DNA of 64,000 nucleotides from Halorubrum trapanicum (GCF_017873555.1 NZ_JAGGKE010000003.1:186001-250000); one strand, 5' to 3'. Positions 43,182-52,902 are shown, counted from the stretch's first letter. The notes: generated by a model not told the origin, from the letters alone. Translations and numbers: made by a program.

Positions 43182-44150
43182 ATGGTAGAGCAAAAGCAGG
43201 TTGTCCGGAGCAAGCGGATCCAGCGCCGCACCGGGAAGACGTTCCACGTCGCCACCCGGCTGCTGCCGCAGCGGATTCGCCATCCGACGTACGTGCTGTA
43301 CGGGTTCTTCCGGATCGCCGACGAGGTCGTCGACGCCGAGGACACCGCGCCGCCGGCCGGACAGCGGGCCGAACTCGACCGACTCCGGGCGGCCGCGCTC
43401 GGCGAGGAGCCGACCGACGACCCGGTGTTGGAGGCGTTCGCCGAGGTGTGCGACCGCAATGGGATCCGCGACGAGGACGTCCACTCGTTCGTGGACGCGA
43501 TGGCAAGCGACATCGACACCGACCGGTACGAGACCTACGCGGACCTGGAGGCGTACATGGACGGCTCCGCGGCCGCCGTCGGGCGGATGATGACGGCGAT
43601 CATGGACCTCGACCCGGAGATCGAAGCCGAGGCGCTCCCCTACGCCACGAAGCTCGGCGAGGCGTTCCAGATGACGAACTTCCTCCGGGACGTGCGCGAG
43701 GACGTCGTCGAGCGCGACCGGATCTACCTCCCGCTGGAGACGCTCCGCCGCCACGGCGTGAGCGAGGGACAGCTGCTCGAGTTGGAGTTCGACGAGGGCA
43801 TCGCGGCCGCGATCCGCGAGGAGATGACTCGCACCGAGCGCCTCTACGAGGAGGGGGTCGCAGGGATCAAGTACCTCCCCGAGGACTGCCAGCTCGCGGT
43901 GCTGCTCGCGGCGGTGCTGTACGTCGACCACCACCGCCTCATCCGTAATCGCGGCTACGACACGGTGTCGGCCACCCCGGAGCTGTCGTTCGCCCGGAAG
44001 CTATCGCTGCTCGTCCGCACCCGCTGGAAGTGGCAGTGGAACAGGGACCCCGAGGCGGTGTTCTACGACATGTGTACCGACTTCGAGCCCAGCCGGGACC
44101 GCCGCCACGGCCACGGTCCCCACGGCGCGGGCGTCCCGCAGACGGACTGA
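43182..44150 (+). CDS. crtB: Phytoene/squalene synthase family protein, 322 aa
   Basis: Condenses two geranylgeranyl diphosphates into phytoene, the start of bacterioruberin and retinal synthesis. Both Asp-rich metal sites are present: RIADEVVDAED near residue 46 and NFLRDVREDVVERDRIYLP near 167. The substrate pocket motif YVDHHRLIRNRGYD is conserved. A TTTTATGA element at 43128-43135 is a good TATA box. A small membrane protein gene follows by 9 bp and hisD lies beyond. Squalene synthase is an alternative, but the motif set favours CrtB. Confidence 0.9.
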   Translation: MVEQKQVVRSKRIQRRTGKTFHVATRLLPQRIRHPTYVLYGFFRIADEVVDAEDTAPPAGQRAELDRLRAAALGEEPTDDPVLEAFAEVCDRNGIRDEDVHSFVDAMASDIDTDRYETYADLEAYMDGSAAAVGRMMTAIMDLDPEIEAEALPYATKLGEAFQMTNFLRDVREDVVERDRIYLPLETLRRHGVSEGQLLELEFDEGIAAAIREEMTRTERLYEEGVAGIKYLPEDCQLAVLLAAVLYVDHHRLIRNRGYDTVSATPELSFARKLSLLVRTRWKWQWNRDPEAVFYDMCTDFEPSRDRRHGHGPHGAGVPQTD

Positions 44151-44159
44151 ACGCCCCAC

Positions 44160-44369
44160 ATGGACCGATCCCGGTTCGTCGCCCTCGCGGTCGCCGCGTT
44201 CGGACTCGTGTTCGTCTCCTTCCTCCTCCGCGGTATGACCAGGCTGGTGGCGCCCTACGAGGTCGCCGTCGCCGTGTCGGCGCCCGTCTTCCTCGCGGCG
44301 GCCGCGCTGTTGGCCGGTCTCTTCGTCCTCGCCCTCCTCGACGTGACCGGGATCCGCCCGCTGGGGTGA
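44160..44369 (+). CDS. Two-helix membrane protein, 69 aa
   Basis: Two hydrophobic segments (residues about 5-25 and 34-62) separated by a short loop with one basic residue. It starts 9 bp after crtB, so it is probably co-transcribed, but no family is recognised. A role with carotenoid or membrane components is only suggested by position. Confidence 0.6.
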   Translation: MDRSRFVALAVAAFGLVFVSFLLRGMTRLVAPYEVAVAVSAPVFLAAAALLAGLFVLALLDVTGIRPLG

Positions 44370-44468
44370 CCCGGCGGCCCGATTCCGCCCGGCGCGACGC
44401 CCGCTCGGTCGACGACACCGACTTGACCGAGTCGGAACGCCCTTGCCCCACCGACTCCGTGTACTCGT

Positions 44469-45746
44469 ATGGACGTACGAACCGTCGCGGACCTCTCGCC
44501 GGCCGAGCGGCGCGCCTTCTTCCAGCGCGACGCCGGCGTCGAGGGGGTCCGCGAGGACGTGCGAGGCATCGTCGAGCGGGTCCGCGAGGAGGGTGACGTC
44601 GCGGTCCGCGAGTTCGCCGAGGAGTTCGACGGCGTCGCCGTCGGCAACGTCGACGTGACGGACGAAGCGGAGCGGGCGCACGACGAGCTGGCCGACGCGG
44701 ACGACCCGATCCTCGACGCGGTCCGGGAGGCGGCCGCGAACATCCGCGAGTTCCACGAGCGTCAGCGCCCCGAGGACTGGCGCGACGACTTCGGCGGCCG
44801 GGAGCTGGGGCGGCGCTTCCGCCCCATCGACCGCGTCGGGGTGTACGTGCCCGGCGGCGCGGCCGCGTACCCCTCCAGCGCGCTGATGGGCGTCATCCCC
44901 GCGGTCGTCGCGGGCGTCGACCACGTCGCGGTCGCGACCCCGCCGGCCGACGAACTCAACCCGGTCACCCTCGCGGCGATCCACGAGGCGGGCGCGGACG
45001 CGGTGTACCAGGTCGGCGGCGCGCAGGCTATCGCCGCGCTCGCGTACGGGACGGAGACGGTGACGCGGGCACAGAAGGTGGTCGGCCCGGGCAACAAGTG
45101 GGTCACCGCCGCCAAGTCGATCGTGCAGGGCGACGTCGAGATCGACTTCCTCGCCGGGCCGAGCGAGGTGCTCGTCCTCGCCGACGAGACGGCCGACCCC
45201 GAACTGGTCGCGGCCGATCTGGTCGCGCAGGCCGAACACGACCCGAACGCCTCCGTGGTCGCGGTCACCGCAGACGCCGACCTCGCCGACGCGGTCGCCG
45301 ACGCGGTCGACGCGCAGGCCGCCGAGCGCGAGCGCGAGGAGACGATCCGGGCCGCCCTCGACAACGACGCCTCCGGCGTCCTCCACGCGCGATCGATGCC
45401 CGAGGCCGTGCTGTTCGCCGAGGAGTACGCCGCCGAGCACCTCTCGATCGTGGCCGACGACGACGAGGCGCTGTTAGACCGGATCACGAACGCCGGTTCC
45501 GTCTTCCTCGGCCCGTACTCGCCCGTCGCCGCCGGGGATTACGCGGCCGGGACGAACCACGTGCTGCCGACGAACGGCGGCGCGAAGCGGTACGGCGGGC
45601 TCTCAGTCGACACCTTCCTCCGGTCGTCGACGGTCCAGCGGCTCGATCGCGACGCCCTCGACGACCTCTCCGAGACGATCACGTCGCTCGCGGACGCCGA
45701 GGGACTCGAGGCCCACGCCGAGAGCGTCCGGAAGCGGTTCGAGTAG
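44469..45746 (+). CDS. hisD: Histidinol dehydrogenase, 425 aa
   Basis: Zinc enzyme that oxidises L-histidinol to L-histidine. Signature VVGPGNKWVTAAKSIVQGDVEIDFLAGPSE is conserved by position (residues about 200-230), and zinc-ligand regions AQAEHDPNA and EEYAAEHLSI are intact, as is PTNGGAKRYGGLS at the C-terminal part. Length is typical. It is the only his gene in the window. Upstream of the phn cluster, on the same strand but with a 244-bp gap. Confidence 0.94.
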   Translation: MDVRTVADLSPAERRAFFQRDAGVEGVREDVRGIVERVREEGDVAVREFAEEFDGVAVGNVDVTDEAERAHDELADADDPILDAVREAAANIREFHERQRPEDWRDDFGGRELGRRFRPIDRVGVYVPGGAAAYPSSALMGVIPAVVAGVDHVAVATPPADELNPVTLAAIHEAGADAVYQVGGAQAIAALAYGTETVTRAQKVVGPGNKWVTAAKSIVQGDVEIDFLAGPSEVLVLADETADPELVAADLVAQAEHDPNASVVAVTADADLADAVADAVDAQAAEREREETIRAALDNDASGVLHARSMPEAVLFAEEYAAEHLSIVADDDEALLDRITNAGSVFLGPYSPVAAGDYAAGTNHVLPTNGGAKRYGGLSVDTFLRSSTVQRLDRDALDDLSETITSLADAEGLEAHAESVRKRFE

Positions 45747-45990
45747 GTCGGCCGGCCGTTCGCCGTCTACCGAGCCTCCTTCTCCGTCCGCCGAGCCGCC
45801 TTCGCCCACCGAGCCGCGTCTTCGTCCGCCGCCTCGTCTCCGGAGCGATATATACCGAGTTATACGACACTTTTCCACTCGTAGCGGTCCGATCGGTACG
45901 TTCCGGTTTGGACCGTCACGAACCGGTACGACACGCCATATTCGGCTCATAGCAGCCTTCTTGCCCCGAAAAACGGGCTATCAATCCGTA
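45747..45990 (+). promoter_or_regulatory. Upstream region of the phn operon
   Basis: A TATATACC element (45848-45855) and a second AT-rich patch near 45860-45870 are the best promoter candidates before phnD. The rest of the gap shows Pro/Arg-like GC-rich repeats (ccgccgagc) but no gene. Confidence 0.35.
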
Positions 45991-47220
45991 ATGGTGGACC
46001 ACACCGGGAGACGGCACGAATCGAGTTCCAGGCGGCGGTTCCTTCTGGCCGGGGGCGCGGCGGCGATCACCGGACTCGCCGGGTGTTCCGGCGGCTCGGG
46101 AAGCACCGGCGGCGACGGCGGCTCCGGCGGAGACGGCGCCTCCAGCAGTACGAACTCCGCCTCGGGCGACGGCGGCTCCGGGGAGTCGGGCGACCCGCTG
46201 CTGGCGGACGCGAGCGAGTTCGACCCCGAGAGTCCGAACTGGGAGGAGAACAACTACCTCTCGACCCCCCTCATCGACGCGGGCTACGAGCGCGGGAGCC
46301 GCACCGACTTAGAGAGCATGGGGAGCCGCGAGGTCGACGAGGTCCCGCACGGCGAGCCGGTTCAGGAAACTCCCGACGACGAGAGCGAGTGGCTCGAACC
46401 CGACACGCTCGTCTTCACCGAGAGCCCGAGCGAGGACGTCCAGGGGCGCTACGAGGAGGACTTCCAGGCGGTCTTCGACCGTATCGAGGAGGAGACCGGT
46501 CTCCCGGTCGAGTACAACCGCGTCAACAGCTACGCCGCCTCCGTGGAGGCGATGCGCTCCGAGCGGGCCCACATCGCGAACTTCTCGACGGGGACGACGT
46601 GCTTCGCGGTGAACCTCGCCGGGGCGGTCCCGTTCACGGCCGGCATCGCGCCGGACGGCTCGTTCGGCTACCGGCTGTTCGCGACGACGCGGGCCGACGC
46701 AGACGGGATCCAGAGCGTCGAGGACTTCGCGAACGACGACGTGCGGATGGCCCACGCGGAGCCGGCCTCGAACTCAGGCCACCAGGCGCCGTCGGCGCTG
46801 TTCGACCAGTACTTCGACGTGACCGCCGGCGAGGACTACGAGATCAACTTCTCCGGCGGCCACTCGCAGACCACGCGCGGCATCGCCGCCGGCGACTACG
46901 ACGCCGGGCCGATCTGCTCGACCTGCTTCCTCGACACCGTCGAGGCCGACAGCAACCTGAGCTTCGACGAGTTCAAGGTCGTCTGGGCGTCGAACCCGTT
47001 CCCCAACGGGCCGGTCGCGTACCGCTACAACCTCCACCCCGACATCCAGGAGGGGATCCGGAACGCGTGGCTCGACTCCGACTTCGCCGGGACGGCGTAC
47101 GCCGAGCGCACCGGGTACGAGGAGTACGTCCCGATCGAGTACCGGCGCCACTGGTACGATATCATGGTCATCCAGCGGTACAACGACGTCGAGTACACGC
47201 AGGGCGCGCTGAGCGAGTGA
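45991..47220 (+). CDS. phnD: Phosphonate/phosphate ABC transporter substrate-binding lipoprotein PhnD, 409 aa
   Basis: A twin-arginine signal ([21 protein letters not shown]) with lipobox Cys32 indicates Tat export and lipid anchoring, usual for haloarchaeal binding proteins. A Gly/Ser linker follows. The mature domain has PhnD features: [42 protein letters not shown] and [12 protein letters not shown]. The start is ATG 45991; an upstream TTG extends the basic head. First gene of phnD-phnC-phnE-phnE-HAD. The ligand may be phosphonate, phosphite or phosphate. Confidence 0.9.
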   Translation: MVDHTGRRHESSSRRRFLLAGGAAAITGLAGCSGGSGSTGGDGGSGGDGASSSTNSASGDGGSGESGDPLLADASEFDPESPNWEENNYLSTPLIDAGYERGSRTDLESMGSREVDEVPHGEPVQETPDDESEWLEPDTLVFTESPSEDVQGRYEEDFQAVFDRIEEETGLPVEYNRVNSYAASVEAMRSERAHIANFSTGTTCFAVNLAGAVPFTAGIAPDGSFGYRLFATTRADADGIQSVEDFANDDVRMAHAEPASNSGHQAPSALFDQYFDVTAGEDYEINFSGGHSQTTRGIAAGDYDAGPICSTCFLDTVEADSNLSFDEFKVVWASNPFPNGPVAYRYNLHPDIQEGIRNAWLDSDFAGTAYAERTGYEEYVPIEYRRHWYDIMVIQRYNDVEYTQGALSE

Positions 47221-47227
47221 GACGCGG

Positions 47228-48109
47228 ATGACGCTGGACGTCACCGGTCTGCGGAAGACCTACGAGAGCGGCGACGAGGCGCTGAAGGGCGTCGACCTCA
47301 CCGTCGACGGCAGCGAGACGACCGCGATGATCGGCCCGAGCGGCGCCGGGAAGAGCACCTTCATCAGGTGCGTCAACCGGCTCACCGAGCCGACCGCGGG
47401 GACGGTCGAACTCGACGGGACCGACCTCACCGCGCTCGACGACGACGGCCTCCGCGCGGCGCGCCGCGACATCGGAATGATATTTCAGGAGTACAACCTC
47501 GTCGAGCGGCTCACCGTGATGGAGAACGTGCTCACCGGGCGGCTCGGCTACGTCTCCGCGTGGCGCGCGTTCCGCCGGAACTTCCCGCCGGAGGACGTCG
47601 AACGCGCCTACGAGGTGTTAGAGCGCGTCGGTCTCGCGGACATGGAGAACAAGCGCGTCGACGAGCTGTCGGGCGGGCAGCGCCAGCGCGTCGGCATCGC
47701 CCGCGCCGTCGTCCAGCAGCCGAAGATCCTGCTCGTCGACGAGCCGACCTCCAGCCTCGACCCCGAGACGTCGAACACGGTGATGCGGCTGCTCACGGAG
47801 ATCGCCGCCGAGCGGGAGGTGCCCGTGCTGATCAACATCCACGAGGTCGACCTCGCGGTCGACCACGCCGACCGCATCGTCGGACTCCACGACGGCGAGG
47901 TCGTCTTCGAGGGGTCGGCGGACGATCTGGGCGACGACGCGCTCGACCGCGTGTACCGCGGCGGCGACCCCCCGGAATCGCGCGAGCCGACCGCGTCCGA
48001 GTCCGAGGCGGTGATTGAGGACGGCGCCGCGAACGACTCGGTCGTCCGGGACGGCGTCGTCTCGGCGGACGGTCGCGCCCCGGACCGGTCGACCTCGGGT
48101 GGGTCCTGA
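47228..48109 (+). CDS. phnC: Phosphonate-type ABC transporter ATPase PhnC, 293 aa
   Basis: ABC ATPase with Walker [10 protein letters not shown] (about 36-44), Q-loop [17 protein letters not shown], signature [14 protein letters not shown] and Walker [13 protein letters not shown], then the switch region [17 protein letters not shown]. The [17 protein letters not shown] segment is PhnC-like. The C-terminal ~45 residues are an acidic extension. It follows phnD by 7 bp. Confidence 0.93.
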   Translation: MTLDVTGLRKTYESGDEALKGVDLTVDGSETTAMIGPSGAGKSTFIRCVNRLTEPTAGTVELDGTDLTALDDDGLRAARRDIGMIFQEYNLVERLTVMENVLTGRLGYVSAWRAFRRNFPPEDVERAYEVLERVGLADMENKRVDELSGGQRQRVGIARAVVQQPKILLVDEPTSSLDPETSNTVMRLLTEIAAEREVPVLINIHEVDLAVDHADRIVGLHDGEVVFEGSADDLGDDALDRVYRGGDPPESREPTASESEAVIEDGAANDSVVRDGVVSADGRAPDRSTSGGS

Positions 48110-48110
48110 G

Positions 48111-48911
48111 ATGGCGACCGAACGGCGCAGTTGGCGGCGACCGACGGCGTTCGGCCGGCGGGAGTTCAAGTGGGCGGCGTACCTCGCGGTCGTCGGCTTC
48201 TTCCTCTGGTCGGCGTGGGGGATCGGCGCCGATCCGGCGCGGATCGCCCGCGGGTTCGGCCGCGGGCTGACGCTGCTCGGCGACTTCCTCCCGCCGGAGG
48301 CGACCCCGCGACAGGCGCAGCGGATCGTCGACAAGATGGTCGAGAGCGTCGCCATGGCGATGATATCGACGGTGACGGGGATCGCGATCAGCGTCCCGGT
48401 CGCGTTCATGGCCGCGGAGAACCTCTCGCCGAAGCCGCTGTACTACCTCAACCGCGGGTTCATCTCGCTGTCGCGCGCGCTCAACGCGATCATCGTCGCA
48501 ATCCTCGTCGTGAAGGCGGTCGGACTCGGTCCGCTCGCCGGGATCATCACGATCACCTTCAAGACGGTCGGCTTCTTCGCGAAGCTGCTCGCGGAGGACT
48601 TAGAGGACATCGACATGGGGAGCGTCGACGCCGTGCGGGCGACGGGCGCGTCCCCGGTCCAGACGCTCGTGTACGGCGTCGTCCCGCAGATAATCCCCAG
48701 ATTTGCGGGCCTGTCGGTGTACCGCTGGGACATCAACATCCGGACCTCGACGGTCGTCGGCATCGTCGGCGCGGGGGGGATCGGCTCCGTGCTGCTCACC
48801 GCGTTCAACCGCTACTCCTTCCAGTACGTCTCCGCTATCCTCGTGGCGATCATCGCGGTCGTCCTCGTCGCCGAGGGAGTCAGCGCGGCCGTCAGACGGA
48901 GGTACCAATGA
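48111..48911 (+). CDS. phnE: Phosphonate-type ABC permease PhnE (first copy), 266 aa
   Basis: Permease with about six hydrophobic segments and the inner-loop coupling motif region EDLEDIDMGSVDAVRATGASPVQTLVYGVVPQI. It is similar to the second permease, and the two likely form a heterodimer. ATG 48111 lies 1 bp after the phnC stop; its own stop overlaps the next start (ATGA). Confidence 0.92.
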   Translation: MATERRSWRRPTAFGRREFKWAAYLAVVGFFLWSAWGIGADPARIARGFGRGLTLLGDFLPPEATPRQAQRIVDKMVESVAMAMISTVTGIAISVPVAFMAAENLSPKPLYYLNRGFISLSRALNAIIVAILVVKAVGLGPLAGIITITFKTVGFFAKLLAEDLEDIDMGSVDAVRATGASPVQTLVYGVVPQIIPRFAGLSVYRWDINIRTSTVVGIVGAGGIGSVLLTAFNRYSFQYVSAILVAIIAVVLVAEGVSAAVRRRYQ

Positions 48912-49708
48912 GCGAGGTCGACGCCGCGCGCTCGTGGCGGCGGTTCGACCGGCGCCGCCGGATCGGCCGATTCGTCGGGGTGCTCGCCGCGCTCTCCGTC
49001 TTCGTCGCCTCGTGGCGCTTCCTCGACACCGGGATCACGAACGTCGAGACCGTCCCGCGGGAGATCCGCGACCTCCTCACGCGGATGTACCCGCCGGACG
49101 TGGCGTACGCGCCGGAGATCGTCGACCCGCTCGTCGAGACGCTCCACATCGCGGCGCTCGGCACGCTCGGCGCCTTGGTGCTCGCGGTCCCGGTCGCGCT
49201 GCTCGCGGCGGAGAACACGACGCCGAACGCGGTCACCTACTGGCTCGGGAAGCTGGTCGTCACCGTGAGCCGGTCGGTGAACACGATCGTCTGGGCGCTG
49301 ATCTTCGTCGTCGTGTTCGGCAGCGGTCCCCTCGCGGGCGCGGTCGCCATCGCGTTCCGGTCCGTCGGCTTCCTCGGGAAGCTGCTGGGCGAGGAGATAG
49401 AGGAGATCGACTTCGGGCAGGTGGAGGCGGTCCGCGCCGCCGGCGCCTCCTCGACGCAGGTGCTGCTGTACGGCATCCTCCCGCAGGTGAAGCCCGCGCT
49501 CGTCGGTCTCAGCGTCTACCGGTGGGACATCAACGTCCGCGACTCGACGATCCTCGGGTTCGTCGGCGCCGGCGGGATCGGCGTCCAGCTGTTCCGCGCG
49601 GTCAACGCCTTCGCCTGGCAGTCCGTCTCGATGATCCTGATCGTGATCCTCGGCGTCGTCCTCGCCAGCGAGGGACTCTCGGCGTCCGCACGGAGGATGA
49701 CGAGATGA
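48908..49708 (+). CDS. phnE: Phosphonate-type ABC permease PhnE (second copy), 266 aa
   Basis: Same length and architecture as the first permease, with the coupling loop EEIEEIDFGQVEAVRAAGASSTQVLLYGILPQV and the typical end SVYRWDINVRDSTILGFVGAGGIG by position (residues about 205-228). Overlaps the first phnE by 4 bp (ATGA) and the HAD gene by 4 bp, so five genes form one coupled operon. Confidence 0.92.
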   Translation: MSEVDAARSWRRFDRRRRIGRFVGVLAALSVFVASWRFLDTGITNVETVPREIRDLLTRMYPPDVAYAPEIVDPLVETLHIAALGTLGALVLAVPVALLAAENTTPNAVTYWLGKLVVTVSRSVNTIVWALIFVVVFGSGPLAGAVAIAFRSVGFLGKLLGEEIEEIDFGQVEAVRAAGASSTQVLLYGILPQVKPALVGLSVYRWDINVRDSTILGFVGAGGIGVQLFRAVNAFAWQSVSMILIVILGVVLASEGLSASARRMTR

Positions 49709-50412
49709 CCGCGCTCGGCGACGGGGCGGTCGTCCTCTTCGACATGGACGGCGTGGTCCTCGAAGGCAGGGAGACCGACCCCGCGGTCCGCTCGCGCGCG
49801 CTCGACGACGCGCTCGACGACCGCGGGCTAACCGCCTCGGCGTCGCTCCGGCGGCCCTTGGAGCGCGCCGCCTACGACGACGAGTTCCGGGCCGCCTGCG
49901 AGGAGCTCGGCGTCGACCCTCCGAGGTTCTTCCGGGCGCGCGAAGAGCGGACCGCGAAACGAGCCGTCGAGCGCCTGTCGGCCGGGATGCGACGCCTCCA
50001 CCGCGACGCGGACGCGCTCGACGCGCTGGCCGACCGCGCGCCGATCGGTCTCGTGAGCAACAACTACCACCCGACCGTCGAGTTCGTCGTCGACCACTTC
50101 CGGCTCGACGCGTTCGCGTTCGTCCGCGGCCGCGACCTCGGTCCCGACGGGTTCCGGCGGCGGAAGCCCGACCCGCACTACCTGAACGAGGCGCTCGACG
50201 CGCTGGACGCGACCGGCGGGATATACGTCGGCGACCGCGCGACCGACGTTATCGCCGCCGAGCGCGCGGGACTCGACAGCGCGTTCCTCAGGCGCGACCA
50301 CAACGCGGGCCGCGCCCTCGACGTGGAACCGACCGTGGAGATCGGGAGCCTCCGGGAACTCGTCGATCTCGTCGATTCCGGGGCGATCGGTCCCGAAAGC
50401 GAGAGGTCCTGA
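49705..50412 (+). CDS. HAD-superfamily phosphatase in the phn operon, 235 aa
   Basis: HAD motifs: nucleophile FDMDGVVLEG, motif II LVSNNY, motif III lysine RRKPDPHY and the acid pair YVGDRATDVIAAE. The helical cap between motifs I and II places it among PGMB/phosphonatase-like subfamily I enzymes. Start codon overlaps the phnE stop. Operon position suggests it releases phosphate from the imported compound, but the Lys/Schiff-base residue typical of phosphonoacetaldehyde hydrolase is not evident, so a general phosphatase is as likely. Confidence 0.82.
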   Translation: MTALGDGAVVLFDMDGVVLEGRETDPAVRSRALDDALDDRGLTASASLRRPLERAAYDDEFRAACEELGVDPPRFFRAREERTAKRAVERLSAGMRRLHRDADALDALADRAPIGLVSNNYHPTVEFVVDHFRLDAFAFVRGRDLGPDGFRRRKPDPHYLNEALDALDATGGIYVGDRATDVIAAERAGLDSAFLRRDHNAGRALDVEPTVEIGSLRELVDLVDSGAIGPESERS

Positions 50413-50509
50413 AACTGGGACCGCGGTTCGCCGGTTTCCTCCGACCGTCTCGGTCGTCCGAACTGCTCCCGCCGGCAGGGTTTTGAGTGTCCGCGCCGAA
50501 CGCGTTCGC

Positions 50510-50884
50510 ATGAGTACCGAACCGGCCGACACCGGGAGCGAGGGGAACGACCCGGCGATCGAGGTGACCCCGGACGCCGCCGAGGAGGCGCTCTCGCTTC
50601 TGGAAGGCGAGGGCCTCGACACCGACATCGCCGGACTGCGGCTGTTCGTCCAGCAGGGCGGCTGCGCGGGGCTGTCGTACGGCATGCGATTCGACACCGA
50701 GCCGGAGGACGACGACCTCGTCGTGGAACACCACGGGCTTCGGGTGTTCGTCGACCCCGCGAGCAAGAACTACATCGGCGGGAGCACGCTCGACTACGAA
50801 CACGGGCTTCAGGCGGCCGGCTTCGAGGTCGAGAACCCGAACGTCGTCTCCGAGTGCGGCTGCGGCGAGTCGTTCCGGACGTAG
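50510..50884 (+). CDS. HesB/IscA family iron-sulfur carrier, 124 aa
   Basis: A-type Fe-S scaffold with three conserved cysteines: one in QQGGCAGLSYGM and two in SECGCGESF at the C-terminus. The ~30-residue acidic N-terminus precedes the fold ITPDAAEEAL-like start (EVTPDAAEEALSLL). ATG 50510 is chosen over an upstream GTG, and TTTTGAG (50480-50486) is its likely promoter. No suf genes are adjacent. Confidence 0.92.
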   Translation: MSTEPADTGSEGNDPAIEVTPDAAEEALSLLEGEGLDTDIAGLRLFVQQGGCAGLSYGMRFDTEPEDDDLVVEHHGLRVFVDPASKNYIGGSTLDYEHGLQAAGFEVENPNVVSECGCGESFRT

Positions 50885-50975
50885 CGGTTTCGCCTGCGGC
50901 CCGGGTTTCGTTTCCCTTCCTGCTCCGCGAGTCGTGAGTCCGCCGCTTAAGTCGCTCCGCCGGGTAGCGGGAGCC

Positions 50976-51221
50976 ATGAGTCTGGAAGCGTCGACGACGC
51001 CGAGCGGGGAGCGGGTGTACACCGACCGGTCGCGAACCGAGCGCGGGGCGGACGGTCCCTTCTACCTCGTGTTCGAGGACGAGGCGGGCGAGTCCCGCTG
51101 GGGGTTCCGCTGTGGCAACTGCGAGTCGTTCGACACCGCGATGGACACGATGGGACGGATCCAGTGTACCGAGTGCGGAAACCTCCGGAAGCCGGACGAG
51201 TGGGACGCCGCCCACGAGTGA
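50976..51221 (+). CDS. Haloarchaeal zinc-ribbon protein (DUF5816-like), 81 aa
   Basis: Contains FRCGNCESFDTAMD and GRIQCTECGNLRKPDEWDAAHE, two CxxC knuckles forming a zinc ribbon, after a beta-rich head (FYLVFEDEAGESRWG). The family label DUF5816 is from memory. Function unknown. The ATG at 50976 has GGGAG a few bases upstream, and a TTAAG box precedes it. Confidence 0.72.
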   Translation: MSLEASTTPSGERVYTDRSRTERGADGPFYLVFEDEAGESRWGFRCGNCESFDTAMDTMGRIQCTECGNLRKPDEWDAAHE

Positions 51222-51321
51222 GGTGTCCGCGGCTCTCCCAGGCGTTCCGGCCGGTGCTCTAATTCTCCGCGACCGAAATCGTGAGAAAGTTTATCACGGT
51301 TGGCGCCGAATCTCGGCGTAG

Positions 51322-51660
51322 ATGGCCACCGCGAGCATCCCCCCGACGACCGAGGCCAGAGACGTCTTCCGCGAACTGGGATACACCGTCTCCGAGGGCG
51401 GACGAGAGTTCGTCGCGGAACGCAAGTGGCGGCGCGTGCTCGTGACGGTGCTGTGTCTGGACGACGACGACCTCGATCCGTATCTCGCGGACGGCGGTGA
51501 CACACCGCGGCTCCGGTGTTTCGTCACGTGGCGCGACCGCGCGGCCGACCTCCAGGAACGGCTCGTCTCCGCGAAACCCCCCTACGACTGGGCGGTCATC
51601 GGCATCGACCGCGACGGCGAGGACTTCGCCGTGATGGAAGGCGCGCCGGGAAGCCCGTAA
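51322..51660 (+). CDS. Haloarchaeal conserved protein, 112 aa
   Basis: A small soluble protein (MATASIPPTTEARDVFRELG, ... RWRRV-like basic core AERKWRRVLVTVLCL, ... FVTWRDRAADLQERL). It resembles a widespread haloarchaeal unknown family (DUF7116-like by recall). No catalytic motif. TTTATCA at 51290-51296 about 28 bp before the ATG gives a leaderless promoter. Confidence 0.65.
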   Translation: MATASIPPTTEARDVFRELGYTVSEGGREFVAERKWRRVLVTVLCLDDDDLDPYLADGGDTPRLRCFVTWRDRAADLQERLVSAKPPYDWAVIGIDRDGEDFAVMEGAPGSP

Positions 51661-51778
51661 TCGGGGACGGCGACCCCGCGTCTCCGCCGCCCGTCTGTTG
51701 ACTGACCGCCGCCCGTCCTTCGAGCGACCGGTTTCGTGAACGCTCGTGCGACGCGCGGCCTCTCCGTCTCGACGCCGC

Positions 51779-52387
51779 TCAGCGCTTGGCTTCTCTGACG
51801 CGCTTGCGGACGTCGCTCATCGCCGCGTCGACCGTGTCCGTGTTCGTGGAGCCGACGCCGATCGTGTCGCCGCCGGAGGTCCGGATCTCCAACACGCTGC
51901 GGCGCCCGTCCTGGTGGGACTCCACCGCCGAGATCTGGTCGTAGTACAGCTCGCGGTTGCTCCCGCCGGCGACGCTCTCCCGGGATTTCATGTCGAACTC
52001 CGCGCCCTTGTTGACGTTCACCGACGCGTCCGTGACGACGAGCGTGTTCGTCTTGTACGTCTTCGACGGCTCCACGAGCGGCGGCGAGTCGCCCATCCCG
52101 TAGGTGAGGCTGTACGTGTTCGCGGAGTCGACCTCGATCCCGCGGGCCCCTTTCCGCTCGGACTCGGAGATGAACCGCGACAGGAACGAGTCGTAGTTGT
52201 CGTTGATCGTCCGGGTACCCCAGACGTAGACCGCGCCGCCGGCCAGTATCCCGAGCACGAAGAACGTCCCGACGGCGTCGATCGCGGCCCCGACGATCGT
52301 GAACAGGACCGTCACGGCGATGATCGTTATCTTGGGATTCCAGCCGAGCTTCCACTGTATCTCGTTAACGTCTTCTTCAACAGACAT
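51779..52387 (-). CDS. Membrane protein with a PH-like domain, 202 aa
   Basis: Two adjacent hydrophobic segments (IIAVTVLFTIVGAAIDAVGTFFVLGILAGGAVYVW by position, residues about 22-56) are followed by a soluble beta-rich domain (TNTLVVTDASVNVNKG ... YYDQISAVESHQDGRRSVLEIRTSGGDTIGVGS), the pattern of bacterial-type PH domains. An upstream in-frame ATG (52435) would add residues running into AT-rich DNA; ATG 52387 is preferred. Function unknown. Confidence 0.68.
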   Translation of the reverse strand: MSVEEDVNEIQWKLGWNPKITIIAVTVLFTIVGAAIDAVGTFFVLGILAGGAVYVWGTRTINDNYDSFLSRFISESERKGARGIEVDSANTYSLTYGMGDSPPLVEPSKTYKTNTLVVTDASVNVNKGAEFDMKSRESVAGGSNRELYYDQISAVESHQDGRRSVLEIRTSGGDTIGVGSTNTDTVDAAMSDVRKRVREAKR

Positions 52388-52660
52388 CACGATCATCTGA
52401 TAGAACTGCGTTATTAAGCCTACGCAAGCCCACATATATTGCTACGATTATAATTACATACGTCTGAAACTTATACGCCTATTCGAACTAAATCGGTCCT
52501 AAGACGGGTTTAATGGTTGTCTGAGCGCGATCTTGAGATTCGTGTACTGATATATTTTAAAAATAGTCGGCATTCAAATACTTACTATCTGCCTGTGTGA
52601 TCCGTATTTAACGCTGATAGGTCCGCTCCCGGCCGTGTCGCGTCTCGGCGCGTCCGAGGA
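52388..52660. other. AT-rich gene-free intergenic stretch
   Basis: This segment is strikingly AT-richer than its surroundings, with TATATATTG, ATTATAATTA and GATATATTTTAAAAATAG. No ORF over 30 codons is plausible. It contains several TATA-like boxes and may be a promoter island, an insertion scar or an unrecognised short RNA. The dodecin promoter (TTTTTAT, 52668-52674) lies just beyond. Confidence 0.5.
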
Positions 52661-52701
52661 CGCGTATTTTTATCCCCCCGTGTTCCCTACCAGCACGCGA
52701 C

Positions 52702-52902
52702 ATGGTATTCAAGAAGATAACGCTGATCGGGACGAGCGACGAGAGCTTCGACGCCGCGGCCGACGAGGCCATTGACCGCGCCGAGGACACGCTGGAGAAC
52801 GTCTACTGGGCGGAGGTCGAGGAGTTCGGGGTCGAGCTTCAGGGGGACGCCGACCGCGAGTATCAGGCCGAAGTCGAGGTCGCGTTCGAACTCGAAGGCT
52901 GA
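52702..52902 (+). CDS. Dodecin, flavin-binding protein, 66 aa
   Basis: Very close to Halobacterium dodecin: [45 protein letters not shown] by position, with the riboflavin-stacking Trp in YWAEV. Dodecamers store riboflavin and limit light damage. The TTTTTATCC box (52668-52676) lies about 29 bp before the ATG, so the transcript is leaderless. Confidence 0.93.
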   Translation: MVFKKITLIGTSDESFDAAADEAIDRAEDTLENVYWAEVEEFGVELQGDADREYQAEVEVAFELEG

